64,000 nucleotides of DNA from Faucicola osloensis_B (GCA_964211495.1 CAXORL010000003.1:124001-188000), one strand, 5' to 3'; shown: positions 44,679 through 53,406, counted from the first letter of the stretch. Made by a program: numbers and translations. The notes: generated by a model from the letters alone, not told the origin.

Positions 44679-44925
44679 CCGACTGGCAAATGGCTAGTAC
44701 GACATTTAGCGGTATGTTGTTATCACATGAGAATTAGTGACTATATTAGCATTACTGCCGTATGAATAAAATAACATTTTAAAGCCACCTTGCTAAATCA
44801 TTACTATCGTTGTGTATTTTGTTACCCTAACCGGCAAAAATTTTTTATTGGCTAGATAAAATAAGGCAGTTGGGTATAAATAAAATTTTTTAATTTAACA
44901 GGCTATTAAAAAGCTAAAATTTACA

Positions 44926-44954
44926 TTGACTTACATTCAACATTTAGTTAAAAT
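44926..44954 (+). promoter_or_regulatory. rpsU promoter
   Basis: TTGACT (44926-44931) and TAAAAT (44949-44954) at exactly 17 bp form a strong sigma70-type promoter. The predicted transcript starts near 44961, leaving a leader of about 152 nt. The rest of the 538-bp gap before rpsU (from 44575) has no gene. Confidence 0.8.
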
Positions 44955-44986
44955 TCGTGCCTATTTTTATCCTAATCTGAGCTGAT

Positions 44987-45111
44987 GCCAAACCGTGGGT
45001 AGGTTGGCTAATAATCACCTATACAGCCGGATTAATGTTCCTGACCCACTAACCCCGCTTTGTTGATAGCACATTCATTGTCTATCAATCAGCCTAGACT
45101 TAAGGAGTCTA
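44987..45111 (+). promoter_or_regulatory. Structured rpsU leader with alternative hairpins and SD sequestration
   Basis: Four pairings are seen. (A) GCCAA-A-CC at 44987-44994 can pair with GGTTGGC at 45002-45008. (B) GTGGGT (44995-45000) with ACCCAC (45044-45049), and inside it TTGGCT (45004-45009) with AGCCGG (45025-45030). A and B use the same bases and cannot coexist. (C) A perfect 7-bp stem, 45063-45069 with 45082-45088. (D) TAGACT (45095-45100) with AGTCTA (45106-45111), looping out TAAGG so that the Shine-Dalgarno AAGGAG lies in the loop and upper stem, 1 nt before the ATG. Confidence 0.7.
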
Positions 45112-45112
45112 C

Positions 45113-45328
45113 ATGCCAGCAGTAAAGGTAAAAGAGAACGAACCTGTAGATATTGCAATTCGCCGCTTTAAACGTGCTTGTGAGAAAGCCGGTATTTTAG
45201 CAGATGTACGTAAACATGAGTTCTATGAAAAACCAACTCAAGAACGTAAACGCAAAAAAGCAGCTGCGGTAAAACGTTACAAAAAGAAAATGTCACGTGA
45301 ATCAGTACGCACGACTCGTCTTTACTAA
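45113..45328 (+). CDS. rpsU: 30S ribosomal protein S21
   Basis: S21 binds near the anti-Shine-Dalgarno end of 16S rRNA and affects initiation. The 71-residue protein begins MPAVKVKENEPVDIAIRRFKRACEKAG and ends in the basic KRKKAAAVKRYKKKMSRES tail, typical of S21. It is preceded by a complex leader and followed by its own terminator. dnaG and rpoD, which often follow rpsU in Gammaproteobacteria, are absent here. Confidence 0.98.
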   Translation: MPAVKVKENEPVDIAIRRFKRACEKAGILADVRKHEFYEKPTQERKRKKAAAVKRYKKKMSRESVRTTRLY

Positions 45329-45367
45329 GGTAATTTGTCGACAGACAACCCAATACCAGTAAATGAT

Positions 45368-45393
45368 AAAATCCACTTTGTTAAGTGGATTTT
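45368..45393 (+). terminator. rpsU terminator
   Basis: A perfect 11-bp stem (45368-45378 with 45383-45393), loop TGTT, followed by T's. It separates rpsU from yqeY. Confidence 0.9.
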
Positions 45394-45459
45394 TTTATGC
45401 TATGTTGCTAACCACAATTTTAAAAACGCCATTAGCTAACATTAAGGAGCGTTAAAACC

Positions 45460-45906
45460 ATGAGTACCATAAAAGACACCCTGACCGATGTGGTCAAAAC
45501 TGCCATGAAAGCGCGTGAGCTGGAAAAAGTTAAAGTGCTACGCAGCGTACAAGCGGTGATTAAACAAATCGAAATTGACCGCCAAATAACGCTCGATGAT
45601 GCAGGTGTACTAGACATCTTACAAAAGCAAACCAAGCAGCGCCAAGAGTCGCTCGCGATTTTTGCCGCCAATGGTCGGGAAGATTTGGCACAAAAAGAAC
45701 AATTTGAGATTGATGTGATTAGTCAATTCTTGCCACAACCCATGAGTGAAGCAGAAATTGCCAATCTGGTAGCTGCTGAAATTGCTGAGCAAGGTGCCAC
45801 TTCAATGCAGCAAATGGGCGCTGTGATGAATGCGTTAAAAGTCAAGACCGCAGGTCGTGCTGACCCCGCTTTGATTTCAAAGTTGGTCAAAGCGACATTG
45901 GGTTAA
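45460..45906 (+). CDS. yqeY: GatB/YqeY domain protein
   Basis: A 148-residue protein homologous to the C-terminal tail domain of GatB. The motif KVLRSVQAVIKQIEIDRQ (residues 24-41) and the closing GRADPALISKLVKATLG are the YqeY hallmarks. Free-standing YqeY has no firm function; the fold suggests tRNA interaction. AAGGAG lies 10 bp before the ATG. It follows rpsU, as in many bacteria. Confidence 0.93.
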   Translation: MSTIKDTLTDVVKTAMKARELEKVKVLRSVQAVIKQIEIDRQITLDDAGVLDILQKQTKQRQESLAIFAANGREDLAQKEQFEIDVISQFLPQPMSEAEIANLVAAEIAEQGATSMQQMGAVMNALKVKTAGRADPALISKLVKATLG

Positions 45907-45922
45907 CCATTTAAAACATGAT

Positions 45923-45957
45923 AAAAAAGCCATAAGATTTGCACTTATGGCTTTTTT
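45923..45957. terminator. Bidirectional terminator between yqeY and maf
   Basis: A 14-bp perfect stem (45923-45936 with 45944-45957) with a 7-nt loop and A/T tails, serving yqeY on the plus strand and the mre-maf operon on the minus strand. Confidence 0.92.
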
Positions 45958-45968
45958 TAAGTTTATTT

Positions 45969-46598
45969 TTACTGATGGGTTTGCATCGCCTGAGAAAGCA
46001 AATCTAACGTTTCCACCAAAGGCAGTCCAACCACATTGCTATAGCTACCGTCAATCGCTTTGACCCACGCAGCGCCCAGTCCTTGAATGGCATAACCGCC
46101 TGCTTTGTCTTGTGGTTCACCCGTATGCCAATAATGCGCCATCATGCTGTCAGTGAGTGCGATAAATTTGACATCGGTTTTCACCACAGTGCAGTTAGTA
46201 TAATCCATCTGCCATTCACCGTCACGCTGCGCCATACGGCTCACTTGCACTGCCGTCCATACTTGGTGCGAGACATTGCTCATTTGCTGCCACATCGCAC
46301 AAGCATCGGCAAAATCGTTAGGTTTTTGTAGCACTGACCCATCCGGCAATACGCCAATGGTATCGGCGGTAATCACCACGCACTCAGTCATAGCGTTTGG
46401 CAAAACGTGTAAAGCGGCTTGCGCTTTTTGACTCACCATACGCCCAATATAGTCAATCGCCGCTTCCTCCGCTAGGGGTGTTTCATCAATGTTGACTGCC
46501 GCGCAAGTATGTGGCACCGCAACTTGATCTAACAACTCACGCCGCCTCGGTGAGGTGGACGCCAAGATAATCGGTATAGTGGCATTAAATTGATACAT
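45969..46598 (-). CDS. maf: Maf-family nucleotide pyrophosphatase
   Basis: Maf proteins hydrolyse dTTP, UTP or modified nucleotides to monophosphates. The 209-residue protein begins with LASTSPRRRELLDQV (about residues 12-26), the substrate-binding signature, continues with VVITADTIGV-type and QDKAGGYAIQGLG (about 158-172) and ends SNVVGLPL. It is the last gene of the mreBCD-maf operon. Septum or shape-linked roles have been proposed for the family. Confidence 0.94.
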   Translation of the reverse strand: MYQFNATIPIILASTSPRRRELLDQVAVPHTCAAVNIDETPLAEEAAIDYIGRMVSQKAQAALHVLPNAMTECVVITADTIGVLPDGSVLQKPNDFADACAMWQQMSNVSHQVWTAVQVSRMAQRDGEWQMDYTNCTVVKTDVKFIALTDSMMAHYWHTGEPQDKAGGYAIQGLGAAWVKAIDGSYSNVVGLPLVETLDLLSQAMQTHQ

Positions 46599-46616
46599 AA
46601 TAACTTCTCAATAGGC

Positions 46617-47102
46617 TTATCGCGTATAACGCAGCATGACAGCGACTAACAGTGGCCAAATTAAGGTACTGACGGCAACGGTATAAAGTAATTGGGGTGC
46701 AAACACCCCTTGGGTAAATAAATGCAGAAAAATTAACGCAAGTTGATAAATCAGCAAACAGGCGCCCGCCAAAAGCCACACCAAGTTTGAGGACAATTGG
46801 CGTAAATAACCGCTAACAAACTTGATAAAAAATGCCACCAGCACGGCGCATAAGGCTTGCTGACCGATTCGGCTATCTGTGAGTAAATCAGCAAACAAAC
46901 CCACCACAAACGCCAATCCCATCCCAATCAAAGTCGGTTGAAATATCAGCCAAAAAATCAGCATCATGATCATCCACATCGGACGAAATAGCGCAATCTC
47001 TGCCGACAGCGGATACACACTGAGTACCGATGCGATGATAAAACTGATTGCCATCACAATATATAAATGCTGTTTGGTTTTTTTGCGCTGAACGACGACC
47101 AT
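46617..47102 (-). CDS. mreD: Rod shape-determining protein MreD
   Basis: MreD is a polytopic inner-membrane protein of the elongasome. The 161-residue protein has about five transmembrane helices and the VGLFADLLTDSRIGQQALCAVLVAFFI segment typical of MreD. It is 11 bp after mreC and 18 bp before maf. Confidence 0.92.
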   Translation of the reverse strand: MVVVQRKKTKQHLYIVMAISFIIASVLSVYPLSAEIALFRPMWMIMMLIFWLIFQPTLIGMGLAFVVGLFADLLTDSRIGQQALCAVLVAFFIKFVSGYLRQLSSNLVWLLAGACLLIYQLALIFLHLFTQGVFAPQLLYTVAVSTLIWPLLVAVMLRYTR

Positions 47103-47113
47103 AATCGGTGATT

Positions 47114-47941
47114 TTAAACCTTTTGCTGAAGCAATAAAACATAAGACGTATTGATAAAATTGGCAGCGGGTTTCACCATAATCTTGGCATAGCCGCCCGC
47201 TTGCTCGGCTTCTACTTTTGCCACACGCCCAACAGGAAATCCGGCAGGAATACGACCACCAAGCCCTGATGAAATCAGCTCATCGCCAATGCGTACATCC
47301 GATGCCTTAAAGATATAATCTAGTACCAAATACTGCGGATTCCCTTTGCCCGATACGATGGCTTTTTGCCCGGTACGTTTGATAGTCACGGCAACGGATT
47401 GTTGGTCATCGCTGATTAACACCACACGGCAGGTATCGGGATAAACATTGACGACTTGTCCAAGAATGCCGTTTTCATCAATCACCGTTTGCCCCACAAT
47501 CACCCCGTCTTTAGAGCCTTTATTGATAACCACCATTTGCCGCAGTGGATTGCTATCGGTACCAATGACATGCGATAACAGCAAATTAAACTGGTCTGGC
47601 GTGGTGGCGGATAAAATCCCTTGCAGTCGGGCATTTTGCGCGACAAGATAATCTTGCTGCTGCAATTGCGCTTTGGCATGCACCAGCTCAGCTTTTAACT
47701 GGACATTTTCACGGCGTAACGCTTCTTTTTCGGTCATGGTACTATCAAGCCAGCCTGCAAAAAAACTTGGATAAGCCGATACTTGATAGATGGGCTGCAT
47801 GGCGGCATGGGTCACGGTACGTACTGGCTGAAACCAACTGCTATTTTTACTATCCAATAACATCAGCACAATCGCCACAAACACCACAATAAGGGTCTTG
47901 CGAATGGCGAGCGGTTGTTGGGTAAAAATGGTAAGTGACAT
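47114..47941 (-). CDS. mreC: Rod shape-determining protein MreC
   Basis: MreC links the MreB cytoskeleton to the periplasmic peptidoglycan synthases. It has an N-terminal transmembrane helix (IVVFVAIVLMLLD), a coiled-coil (LRRENVQLKAELVHAKAQLQQQ) and C-terminal beta domains. I prefer ATG 47941 (MSLTIF) with GGA at a suitable distance; the ATG at 47950 lies within a 13-bp duplication, so two similar starts exist. Length from 47941 is 275 residues. Confidence 0.94.
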   Translation of the reverse strand: MSLTIFTQQPLAIRKTLIVVFVAIVLMLLDSKNSSWFQPVRTVTHAAMQPIYQVSAYPSFFAGWLDSTMTEKEALRRENVQLKAELVHAKAQLQQQDYLVAQNARLQGILSATTPDQFNLLLSHVIGTDSNPLRQMVVINKGSKDGVIVGQTVIDENGILGQVVNVYPDTCRVVLISDDQQSVAVTIKRTGQKAIVSGKGNPQYLVLDYIFKASDVRIGDELISSGLGGRIPAGFPVGRVAKVEAEQAGGYAKIMVKPAANFINTSYVLLLQQKV

Positions 47942-47942
47942 A

Positions 47943-47968
47943 AGTAACATCCAAGAGTAACATCCAAG
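47943..47968. repeat. 13-bp tandem duplication across the mreC start
   Basis: Unit AGTAACATCCAAG occurs twice exactly; on the minus strand each copy carries GGATG, duplicating a Shine-Dalgarno-like GGA and an ATG just upstream of the likely mreC start. Confidence 0.95.
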
Positions 47969-48073
47969 TAAAATCCGTGGCAGTCAATATAGCAAGCGGC
48001 ACAACACAGATAAGGGTAGCAAAAATCTTTTAAAAAAAGCTATCGTAAAATCATCTTGTCAATAAAGCAATAA

Positions 48074-48097
48074 AACCGCTATTAAAAAATAGCGGTT
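48074..48097 (-). terminator. Hairpin between mreB and mreC
   Basis: A perfect 8-bp stem (48074-48081 with 48090-48097) with an 8-nt loop, followed on the minus strand by TTATTGC. It lies 23-46 bp after the mreB stop. It may be a partial terminator giving more mreB than mreCD. Confidence 0.6.
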
Positions 48098-48119
48098 AAC
48101 GGTAACACATCAGTTAACA

Positions 48120-49151
48120 TCAGACAAAAATCATATTCAATGCTTTGTTATTGATAAACTCTAGCGCTTTACCACCCCCACGGCTGACACAAGTCAGGGG
48201 GTCTTCAGCTACCGTGACGGGCAAGCCTGTCTCGCGTGAAATCAGCTCATCAAGATTGCGTAATAGTGCACCACCACCCGTTAATACAATACCACGCTCT
48301 GCGATATCGGCTGATAATTCAGGCGGGGTTTGCTCAAGCGCCGCTTTGACACCTGAGATGATACCAGTAATAGGGTCGCTTAAGGCTTTTTGGATTTCGG
48401 CGGATGTCACCACAAATGATTTAGGCACGCCTTCTGCCATGCTACGACCACGTACTTCCACTTCCAAGGGGTTTTCAGGATCTTCAATAGCCGTCCCTAC
48501 TTCGGTTTTGATGCGTTCAGCCGTGGTTTCACCAATCACACAGCCATGGGTACGGCGGACATGAGTAATAATTGCTTCATCAAACACGTCACCGCCGATA
48601 CGGATTGAGTCGGCATACACACAGCCTGATAGCGCAATCACCGCAATCTCTGTGGTACCGCCCCCGATATCCACGACCATCGAACCGCTGGCTTCATGCA
48701 CGGGTAATCCTGCGCCAATCGCAGCTGCCATAGGCTCTTCAAGCAATAAGGCTTTGTTTGCGCCTGCTGATTCAACCGCTTCACGAATCGCACGACGTTC
48801 TACCAAGGTAGATTTACAAGGCACACAAACAATCACGTTTGGATTGGCTAAAAAGCGTTTCACTTTCACTTTGTTGATAAAATGCTTAAGCATTTTTTGG
48901 GTCACTTCAAAATCGGCAATCACACCGTCTTTGAGTGGACGAATCGCAGTGATATTATCTGGGGTACGACCTAGCATCTGTTTGGCATCAATACCGACGG
49001 CCGCAACGGTAGGATTTTGGGTACGGTTACTACGAAGCGCAACAACCGTTGGTTCATTGAGTACCACACCTTTACCTGGGGTGAAAATTAACGTGTTGGC
49101 AGTGCCAAGGTCGATGGCGATATTACTTGATAAAAATCCGAAAAGGCTCAT
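48120..49151 (-). CDS. mreB: Rod shape-determining protein MreB
   Basis: MreB is the bacterial actin that directs elongation. The 343-residue protein shows the actin-family motifs: phosphate 1 IDLGTANTLIF (13-23), PTVVALR (35-41), phosphate 2 VVDIGGGTTEIAV (about 160-172), and LTGGGALLRNLDELI (adenosine motif, about 286-300). The N-terminal amphipathic helix MSLFGFLSSNIA is present. It is divergent from gatC by about 590 bp. Confidence 0.98.
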   Translation of the reverse strand: MSLFGFLSSNIAIDLGTANTLIFTPGKGVVLNEPTVVALRSNRTQNPTVAAVGIDAKQMLGRTPDNITAIRPLKDGVIADFEVTQKMLKHFINKVKVKRFLANPNVIVCVPCKSTLVERRAIREAVESAGANKALLLEEPMAAAIGAGLPVHEASGSMVVDIGGGTTEIAVIALSGCVYADSIRIGGDVFDEAIITHVRRTHGCVIGETTAERIKTEVGTAIEDPENPLEVEVRGRSMAEGVPKSFVVTSAEIQKALSDPITGIISGVKAALEQTPPELSADIAERGIVLTGGGALLRNLDELISRETGLPVTVAEDPLTCVSRGGGKALEFINNKALNMIFV

Positions 49152-49742
49152 GTATCATTTCCCAGTGATAACAAAACTACACTGCAAGCAAAGCAGAAAT
49201 TAGCGGGGTGTTTAATCGCAAATCGAGTCAACGACGCATTTTTTAAAAGCTTTTAATGCCCATGTTTCAAAACCGCCCTATCGTGCACACTAGCAAAAAA
49301 TCTGAAGCAAGCTGCTTACAGCCGCTGTATTTTACATAAAAAATAGCAAGAAACTCTTAACGATTAACAGTTAAAAGGCTATCTTTTTACATAAAAAAAA
49401 GTGACGATGATTTTAAAGAGGTTTAGGCGATAGTGACTTTAATGCGATTAATTTGCGTTTAGTAAGAATAGTGCTAGATTATAGCGGTAAAATATCGCAA
49501 AATATAGTGATTTAATCACATTCTATCTTTATTCACGAATTTTTTGTGACAAATTATTTAGGTCACATCACCCTATTTTTTCAAATTTGTTATTAAAAGT
49601 AACTAAACTAAAGCAACTGTTTTTATGAGGTTTTATCCTCTTTTATTATAGCCTGTTGCTATAATTGGCTGGTTTAAAATCGCATCGAACATTTGCCTTG
49701 TTTTTCCGTTTTTTATTTTTATTTGTACTTAAGGAAGTCATC
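49152..49742. other. mreB-gatC divergent intergenic region
   Basis: A 591-bp gap with no supported gene. On the plus strand TGCTATAAT (TATAAT at 49660-49665) is an extended -10 promoter for gatC. On the minus strand a perfect TATAAT (49478-49483) may be an mreB -10, with only a weak TATATT at -35 spacing. Two copies of TTTACATAAAAAA occur (near 49331 and 49387). A GAGG/CCTC hairpin lies near 49627-49640. Confidence 0.5.
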
Positions 49743-50045
49743 ATGTCGCAGACGCTTTCAACTGATGAAATTATGAACATCGCAAAACTTGCTCGACTTG
49801 GCGTGACCGCTGAGCAGGCAGATAGTTATGCCAATGACCTAAGCAAAATTCTATCGATGATGGATATTTTGGCAGAGGTCAATACTGACAATATCGCACC
49901 GCTTACCAATGTCCATGATATGACCCAGCCACTGCGTGAAGATGTTATTGGCGGTGATGGGGTCGAAGTCAATCGTGAGCTAAATCAGTCCATTGCGCCA
50001 AGTGTCGCTGATGGTCTATACCTTGTACCACAGGTCATTGAATAA
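49743..50045 (+). CDS. gatC: Aspartyl/glutamyl-tRNA amidotransferase subunit C
   Basis: GatC holds GatA and GatB together in the enzyme that amidates mischarged Glu-tRNA(Gln) or Asp-tRNA(Asn). ATG 49743 follows AAGGAAG and gives 100 residues beginning MSQTLSTDEIMNIAKLARL; the longer frame from 49665 is rejected. The C-terminal TLREDV-type segment (here QPLREDVIG) is typical. First gene of gatCAB. Confidence 0.94.
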   Translation: MSQTLSTDEIMNIAKLARLGVTAEQADSYANDLSKILSMMDILAEVNTDNIAPLTNVHDMTQPLREDVIGGDGVEVNRELNQSIAPSVADGLYLVPQVIE

Positions 50046-50102
50046 GCCACAGCTCATCGAATACCTTGTCAAATTTTTGTTAATTAATTATAAGTGAAAA
50101 TT

Positions 50103-51599
50103 ATGTCTGAACTACATACGTTTTCGGTTGCCCAATTGGCAGCAGGTCTAAAGAATAAAGACTTTAGCAGTACCGAACTTACCCAACACTTTCTTAATCG
50201 AATTACCCAGCACGATAAAGCCATCAACAGCTTTATCACGGTCACGCCTGAACAAGCGTTAGCGCAAGCTGCCGCCGCCGATAAATTATTGGCAGAAGGC
50301 AAAGGCGCAGAATTGACGGGCGTGCCACTGGTTCATAAAGACATTTTTTGTACCCAAGGCGTTTTAACCACTTGTGGCTCAAAAATGCTAGAAAACTTTG
50401 TAGCGCCTTACAACGCCACCATCGTTGAAAACTGCCAAAATGCAGGCTTAGTCATGCTTGGCAAAACCAGCATGGATGAGTTCGCGATGGGCTCGGACAA
50501 TGAGTCATCATACTTTGGCGCCGTGCACAACCCTTGGGATATCAGCCGCGTACCAGGCGGTTCGTCGGGCGGTAGCGCAGCAGCGGTTGCGGCAGGTTTT
50601 GCGCCCTTTGCCACAGGCTCGGATACCGGCGGCTCTATTCGTCAACCTGCGTCATTTTGTGGCTTAACAGGGATTAAGCCAACTTACGGGCGTGTCTCAC
50701 GTTATGGGATGGTGGCATATGCGTCAAGTTTTGACCAAGCTGGCAGCTTTGGTAAAACCGCAGAAGATTGTGCTTATTTGCTCAACGTGTTATCAGGTCA
50801 TGACAGCAAAGACTCAACATCTGCCAACAAAGAGGTGCCGGATTTTGTCGCGAGTTTGATCAGCAAACGCCAAGCCAATGCCAGCCATGATAAACCGCTT
50901 CAAGGGTTACGCATTGGCATCCCAACCGAATACTTTGCCGATGGCTTAAATAGCGAGGTTAAAGCCCGTGTAGAAGCGGCACTAAAACAATACCAAGCCT
51001 TGGGTGCAAGCTTGGTGGATGTGAATTTGACCAAACCTGAAATCACCCTTGCCACTTATTATTTGCTCGCCCCAGCCGAAGCTTCATCTAACTTATCGCG
51101 TTATGATGGGGTGCGTTATGGCTACCGTTGTGACAGCCCAAAAAACTTGGAAGATTTATACACCCGCTCACGTTCTGAAGGCTTTGGTGCCGAAGTACAG
51201 CGCCGTATTTTGATGGGTACTTATGCATTATCAGCGGGTTATTTTGATGCCTACTATGTCAAAGCGCAAAAAGTGCGCCGCCTCATCAGCCAAGATTTTG
51301 CCAAAGCCTTTGAAAGCTGTGATGTCATTGCCACACCAACTGCGCCAACGACGGCTTATAAAATCGGTGCAAGCCTTAGCCCTGCCGAAATTTATATGGG
51401 GGATGTTTATACCATTGGCGTGAATTTAGCCGGTTTACCGTCATTAAGCCATCCGGTGGGTTTTGATGGTGATAATCTGCCTGTCGGCTTACAGCTGATT
51501 GCAAAAGCATGGGATGAAGAGACACTACTGCAAACTGCCGATGCGTATCAGCAAGTCACTGATTTTCCCCAACAACTATCACCCATCGCCAAAGCCTAA
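50103..51599 (+). CDS. gatA: Aspartyl/glutamyl-tRNA amidotransferase subunit A
   Basis: GatA is the amidase that releases ammonia from glutamine. The 498-residue protein has the amidase signature GGSSGGSAAAVAAGFAP with the Ser-cisSer-Lys triad: Lys of VHKDIF (about residue 79), and Ser of SDTGGSIRQPAS. ATG 50103 is preferred over GTG 50094, with no strong ribosome binding site; it lies 57 bp after gatC, so coupling is possible. Confidence 0.97.
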   Translation: MSELHTFSVAQLAAGLKNKDFSSTELTQHFLNRITQHDKAINSFITVTPEQALAQAAAADKLLAEGKGAELTGVPLVHKDIFCTQGVLTTCGSKMLENFVAPYNATIVENCQNAGLVMLGKTSMDEFAMGSDNESSYFGAVHNPWDISRVPGGSSGGSAAAVAAGFAPFATGSDTGGSIRQPASFCGLTGIKPTYGRVSRYGMVAYASSFDQAGSFGKTAEDCAYLLNVLSGHDSKDSTSANKEVPDFVASLISKRQANASHDKPLQGLRIGIPTEYFADGLNSEVKARVEAALKQYQALGASLVDVNLTKPEITLATYYLLAPAEASSNLSRYDGVRYGYRCDSPKNLEDLYTRSRSEGFGAEVQRRILMGTYALSAGYFDAYYVKAQKVRRLISQDFAKAFESCDVIATPTAPTTAYKIGASLSPAEIYMGDVYTIGVNLAGLPSLSHPVGFDGDNLPVGLQLIAKAWDEETLLQTADAYQQVTDFPQQLSPIAKA

Positions 51600-51610
51600 G
51601 GAGCCTTGTT

Positions 51611-53107
51611 ATGACAAACGAAAATAAACCGCAAGCGCCTTTAGTGGATGGCTATGAAGTGGTTATCGGTATCGAAATCCACTGCCAACTCAACACCAAC
51701 ACCAAAATTTTCTCATCGGCTTCAACGCTATTTGGGCAAGAACCCAACACCCAAGCCAATATCGTTGACCTAGCCATGCCAGGGGCGCTACCGGTACTCA
51801 ACAAAGATGTGGTAGAAAAAGCGGTGATGTTTGGGCTTGGCGTCAATGCTGAAATTGGTATGATGAACGCCTTTGACCGTAAAAATTATTTTTATCCCGA
51901 CTTGCCAAAAGGCTACCAAATCAGTCAAATGGCGCACCCGATTGTCGGTACAGGCTATATCGACATTGTGGTCAATGAAGGTGAAAAAAACGAATACCCT
52001 AAACGTATTCACATTACCCGTGCTCACTTAGAAGAAGATGCGGGTAAATCGGTGCATGATGCGGTACCACAAATGACAGGCGTGGATTTAAACCGCGCGG
52101 GTACGCCGCTGATTGAAATCGTCTCAGAGCCTGATATGCGCTCAGCTGCTGAGGCGGTTGCTTATGTCAAAGCCATTCACCAGTTGGTCACTTGGCTGGA
52201 TATCTCAGATGCCATTATGGCGGAAGGCTCATTCCGTGCTGACTGTAACGTCTCAGTGCGAAAACCCGGTGCCGATTTGGGTACTCGCTGTGAGATTAAG
52301 AACCTTAACTCGTTTCGCTTTATCGAGCGCGCCATCACGGTTGAAATTGAGCGTCAAATTGACTTGATTGAAGACGGTGGCAAAGTCATACAAGCCACTC
52401 GCCTATATGATCCCGACAAAGACGAAACACGCTCAATGCGTACCAAGGAAGAAGCCAACGACTACCGCTACTTCCCAGACCCTGACCTGTTACCTGTGCA
52501 TATTGATACCGCAACTTTTGAACAAATCAAAAACGCCATGCCAGAATTGCCAGTGGCACGTCGTGAGCGTTTTCAATCGGCGCTTGGCTTACCTGAATAC
52601 GATAGCCGTATTTTAACCGCTAGCCGTTCGCTCGCTGATTACTTTGAGCAAGTAGTCGCAAAAGTCGGTCATGATAACGCCAAACTGGCTGCCAACTGGA
52701 TAATGGGTGACCTGCTCGGCGCGCTCAACAAAGATGAAAAAACCATTGAGCAAAGCCCGATTTCAGTGAGCCAATTTGCTAAACTGCTAGAACGTATCAA
52801 AGACAATACCCTATCAGGCAAACTGGCTAAACAAGCCTTTATCGCCCTATTCGCTGGCGAAGGCGGTGACGATGAAACAGCCGTGGATAAAATCATTGCC
52901 GATAAAGGTTTGAAACAAGAAACCGATACAGGCGCGATTAAAGCGATTGTCGAAGACGTATTAAAAAACAACCAAGCGATGGTCGATGAGTACAAGTCCG
53001 GCAAGGAAAAAGCCTTTAACGGTCTTGTCGGTCAAGTGATGAAAGCCTCCAAAGGTAAAGCCAACCCGGCTCAAGTTAATCAGCTGTTAAAAGAACTAAT
53101 TGGATAA
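51611..53107 (+). CDS. gatB: Aspartyl/glutamyl-tRNA amidotransferase subunit B
   Basis: GatB binds tRNA and phosphorylates the mischarged amino acid. The 498-residue protein begins with the cradle domain (EVVIGIEIHCQLNTNTKIFSS), shows YFYPDLPKGYQISQ and HLEEDAGKS, and ends with the YqeY-like tail domain (GLVGQVMKASKGKANPAQVNQLLKEL). AAGGAG lies 7 bases upstream of the ATG. Last gene of gatCAB. Confidence 0.98.
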   Translation: MTNENKPQAPLVDGYEVVIGIEIHCQLNTNTKIFSSASTLFGQEPNTQANIVDLAMPGALPVLNKDVVEKAVMFGLGVNAEIGMMNAFDRKNYFYPDLPKGYQISQMAHPIVGTGYIDIVVNEGEKNEYPKRIHITRAHLEEDAGKSVHDAVPQMTGVDLNRAGTPLIEIVSEPDMRSAAEAVAYVKAIHQLVTWLDISDAIMAEGSFRADCNVSVRKPGADLGTRCEIKNLNSFRFIERAITVEIERQIDLIEDGGKVIQATRLYDPDKDETRSMRTKEEANDYRYFPDPDLLPVHIDTATFEQIKNAMPELPVARRERFQSALGLPEYDSRILTASRSLADYFEQVVAKVGHDNAKLAANWIMGDLLGALNKDEKTIEQSPISVSQFAKLLERIKDNTLSGKLAKQAFIALFAGEGGDDETAVDKIIADKGLKQETDTGAIKAIVEDVLKNNQAMVDEYKSGKEKAFNGLVGQVMKASKGKANPAQVNQLLKELIG

Positions 53108-53114
53108 GTTGGTA

Positions 53115-53142
53115 TTGCAAATTCTGTCATTTTTGGTAGAAT
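53115..53142 (+). promoter_or_regulatory. tRNA-Pro promoter
   Basis: TTGCAA (53115-53120) and TAGAAT (53137-53142) at 16 bp, with transcription predicted about 5 nt before the tRNA. The -35 begins 8 bp after the gatB stop, so the tRNA has its own promoter. Confidence 0.65.
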
Positions 53143-53153
53143 AGTACACCTTT

Positions 53154-53230
53154 CGGGGCGTAGCGCAGTCTGGTAGCGCACTTGCATGGGGTGCAAGGGG
53201 TCGCGAGTTCGAATCCCGCCGTTCCGACCA
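53154..53230 (+). tRNA. tRNA-Pro, anticodon GGG
   Basis: A 77-nt cloverleaf including the encoded CCA. The acceptor stem is CGGGGCG paired with CGTTCCG, starting with C1-G72, typical of tRNA-Pro. The anticodon stem CTTGC/GCAAG encloses the loop ATGGGGT, giving anticodon GGG (reads CCC and CCU). The T loop TTCGAAT and the discriminator A followed by CCA are clear. No other tRNA is seen in the window. Confidence 0.95.
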
Positions 53231-53234
53231 AATT

Positions 53235-53265
53235 AAAAAGGCTTACGTGTTACGTAGGCCTTTTT
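53235..53265 (+). terminator. tRNA-Pro terminator
   Basis: A 14-bp stem with one G-T pair (53235-53248 with 53252-53265), loop GTT, ending in T's, immediately after the tRNA. Confidence 0.9.
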
Positions 53266-53406
53266 CTTTTTTGAGTTTTTTTATACCTATTGTCACAGTA
53301 TTTTTACGTGAATATGACAATAGTTTTTTTGTTTTAATAGATAATTTATTCATAAAATTTTCTCACTATTTGGCCGTATTTATTTGACTGTATTTTTTGA
53401 AAAATC

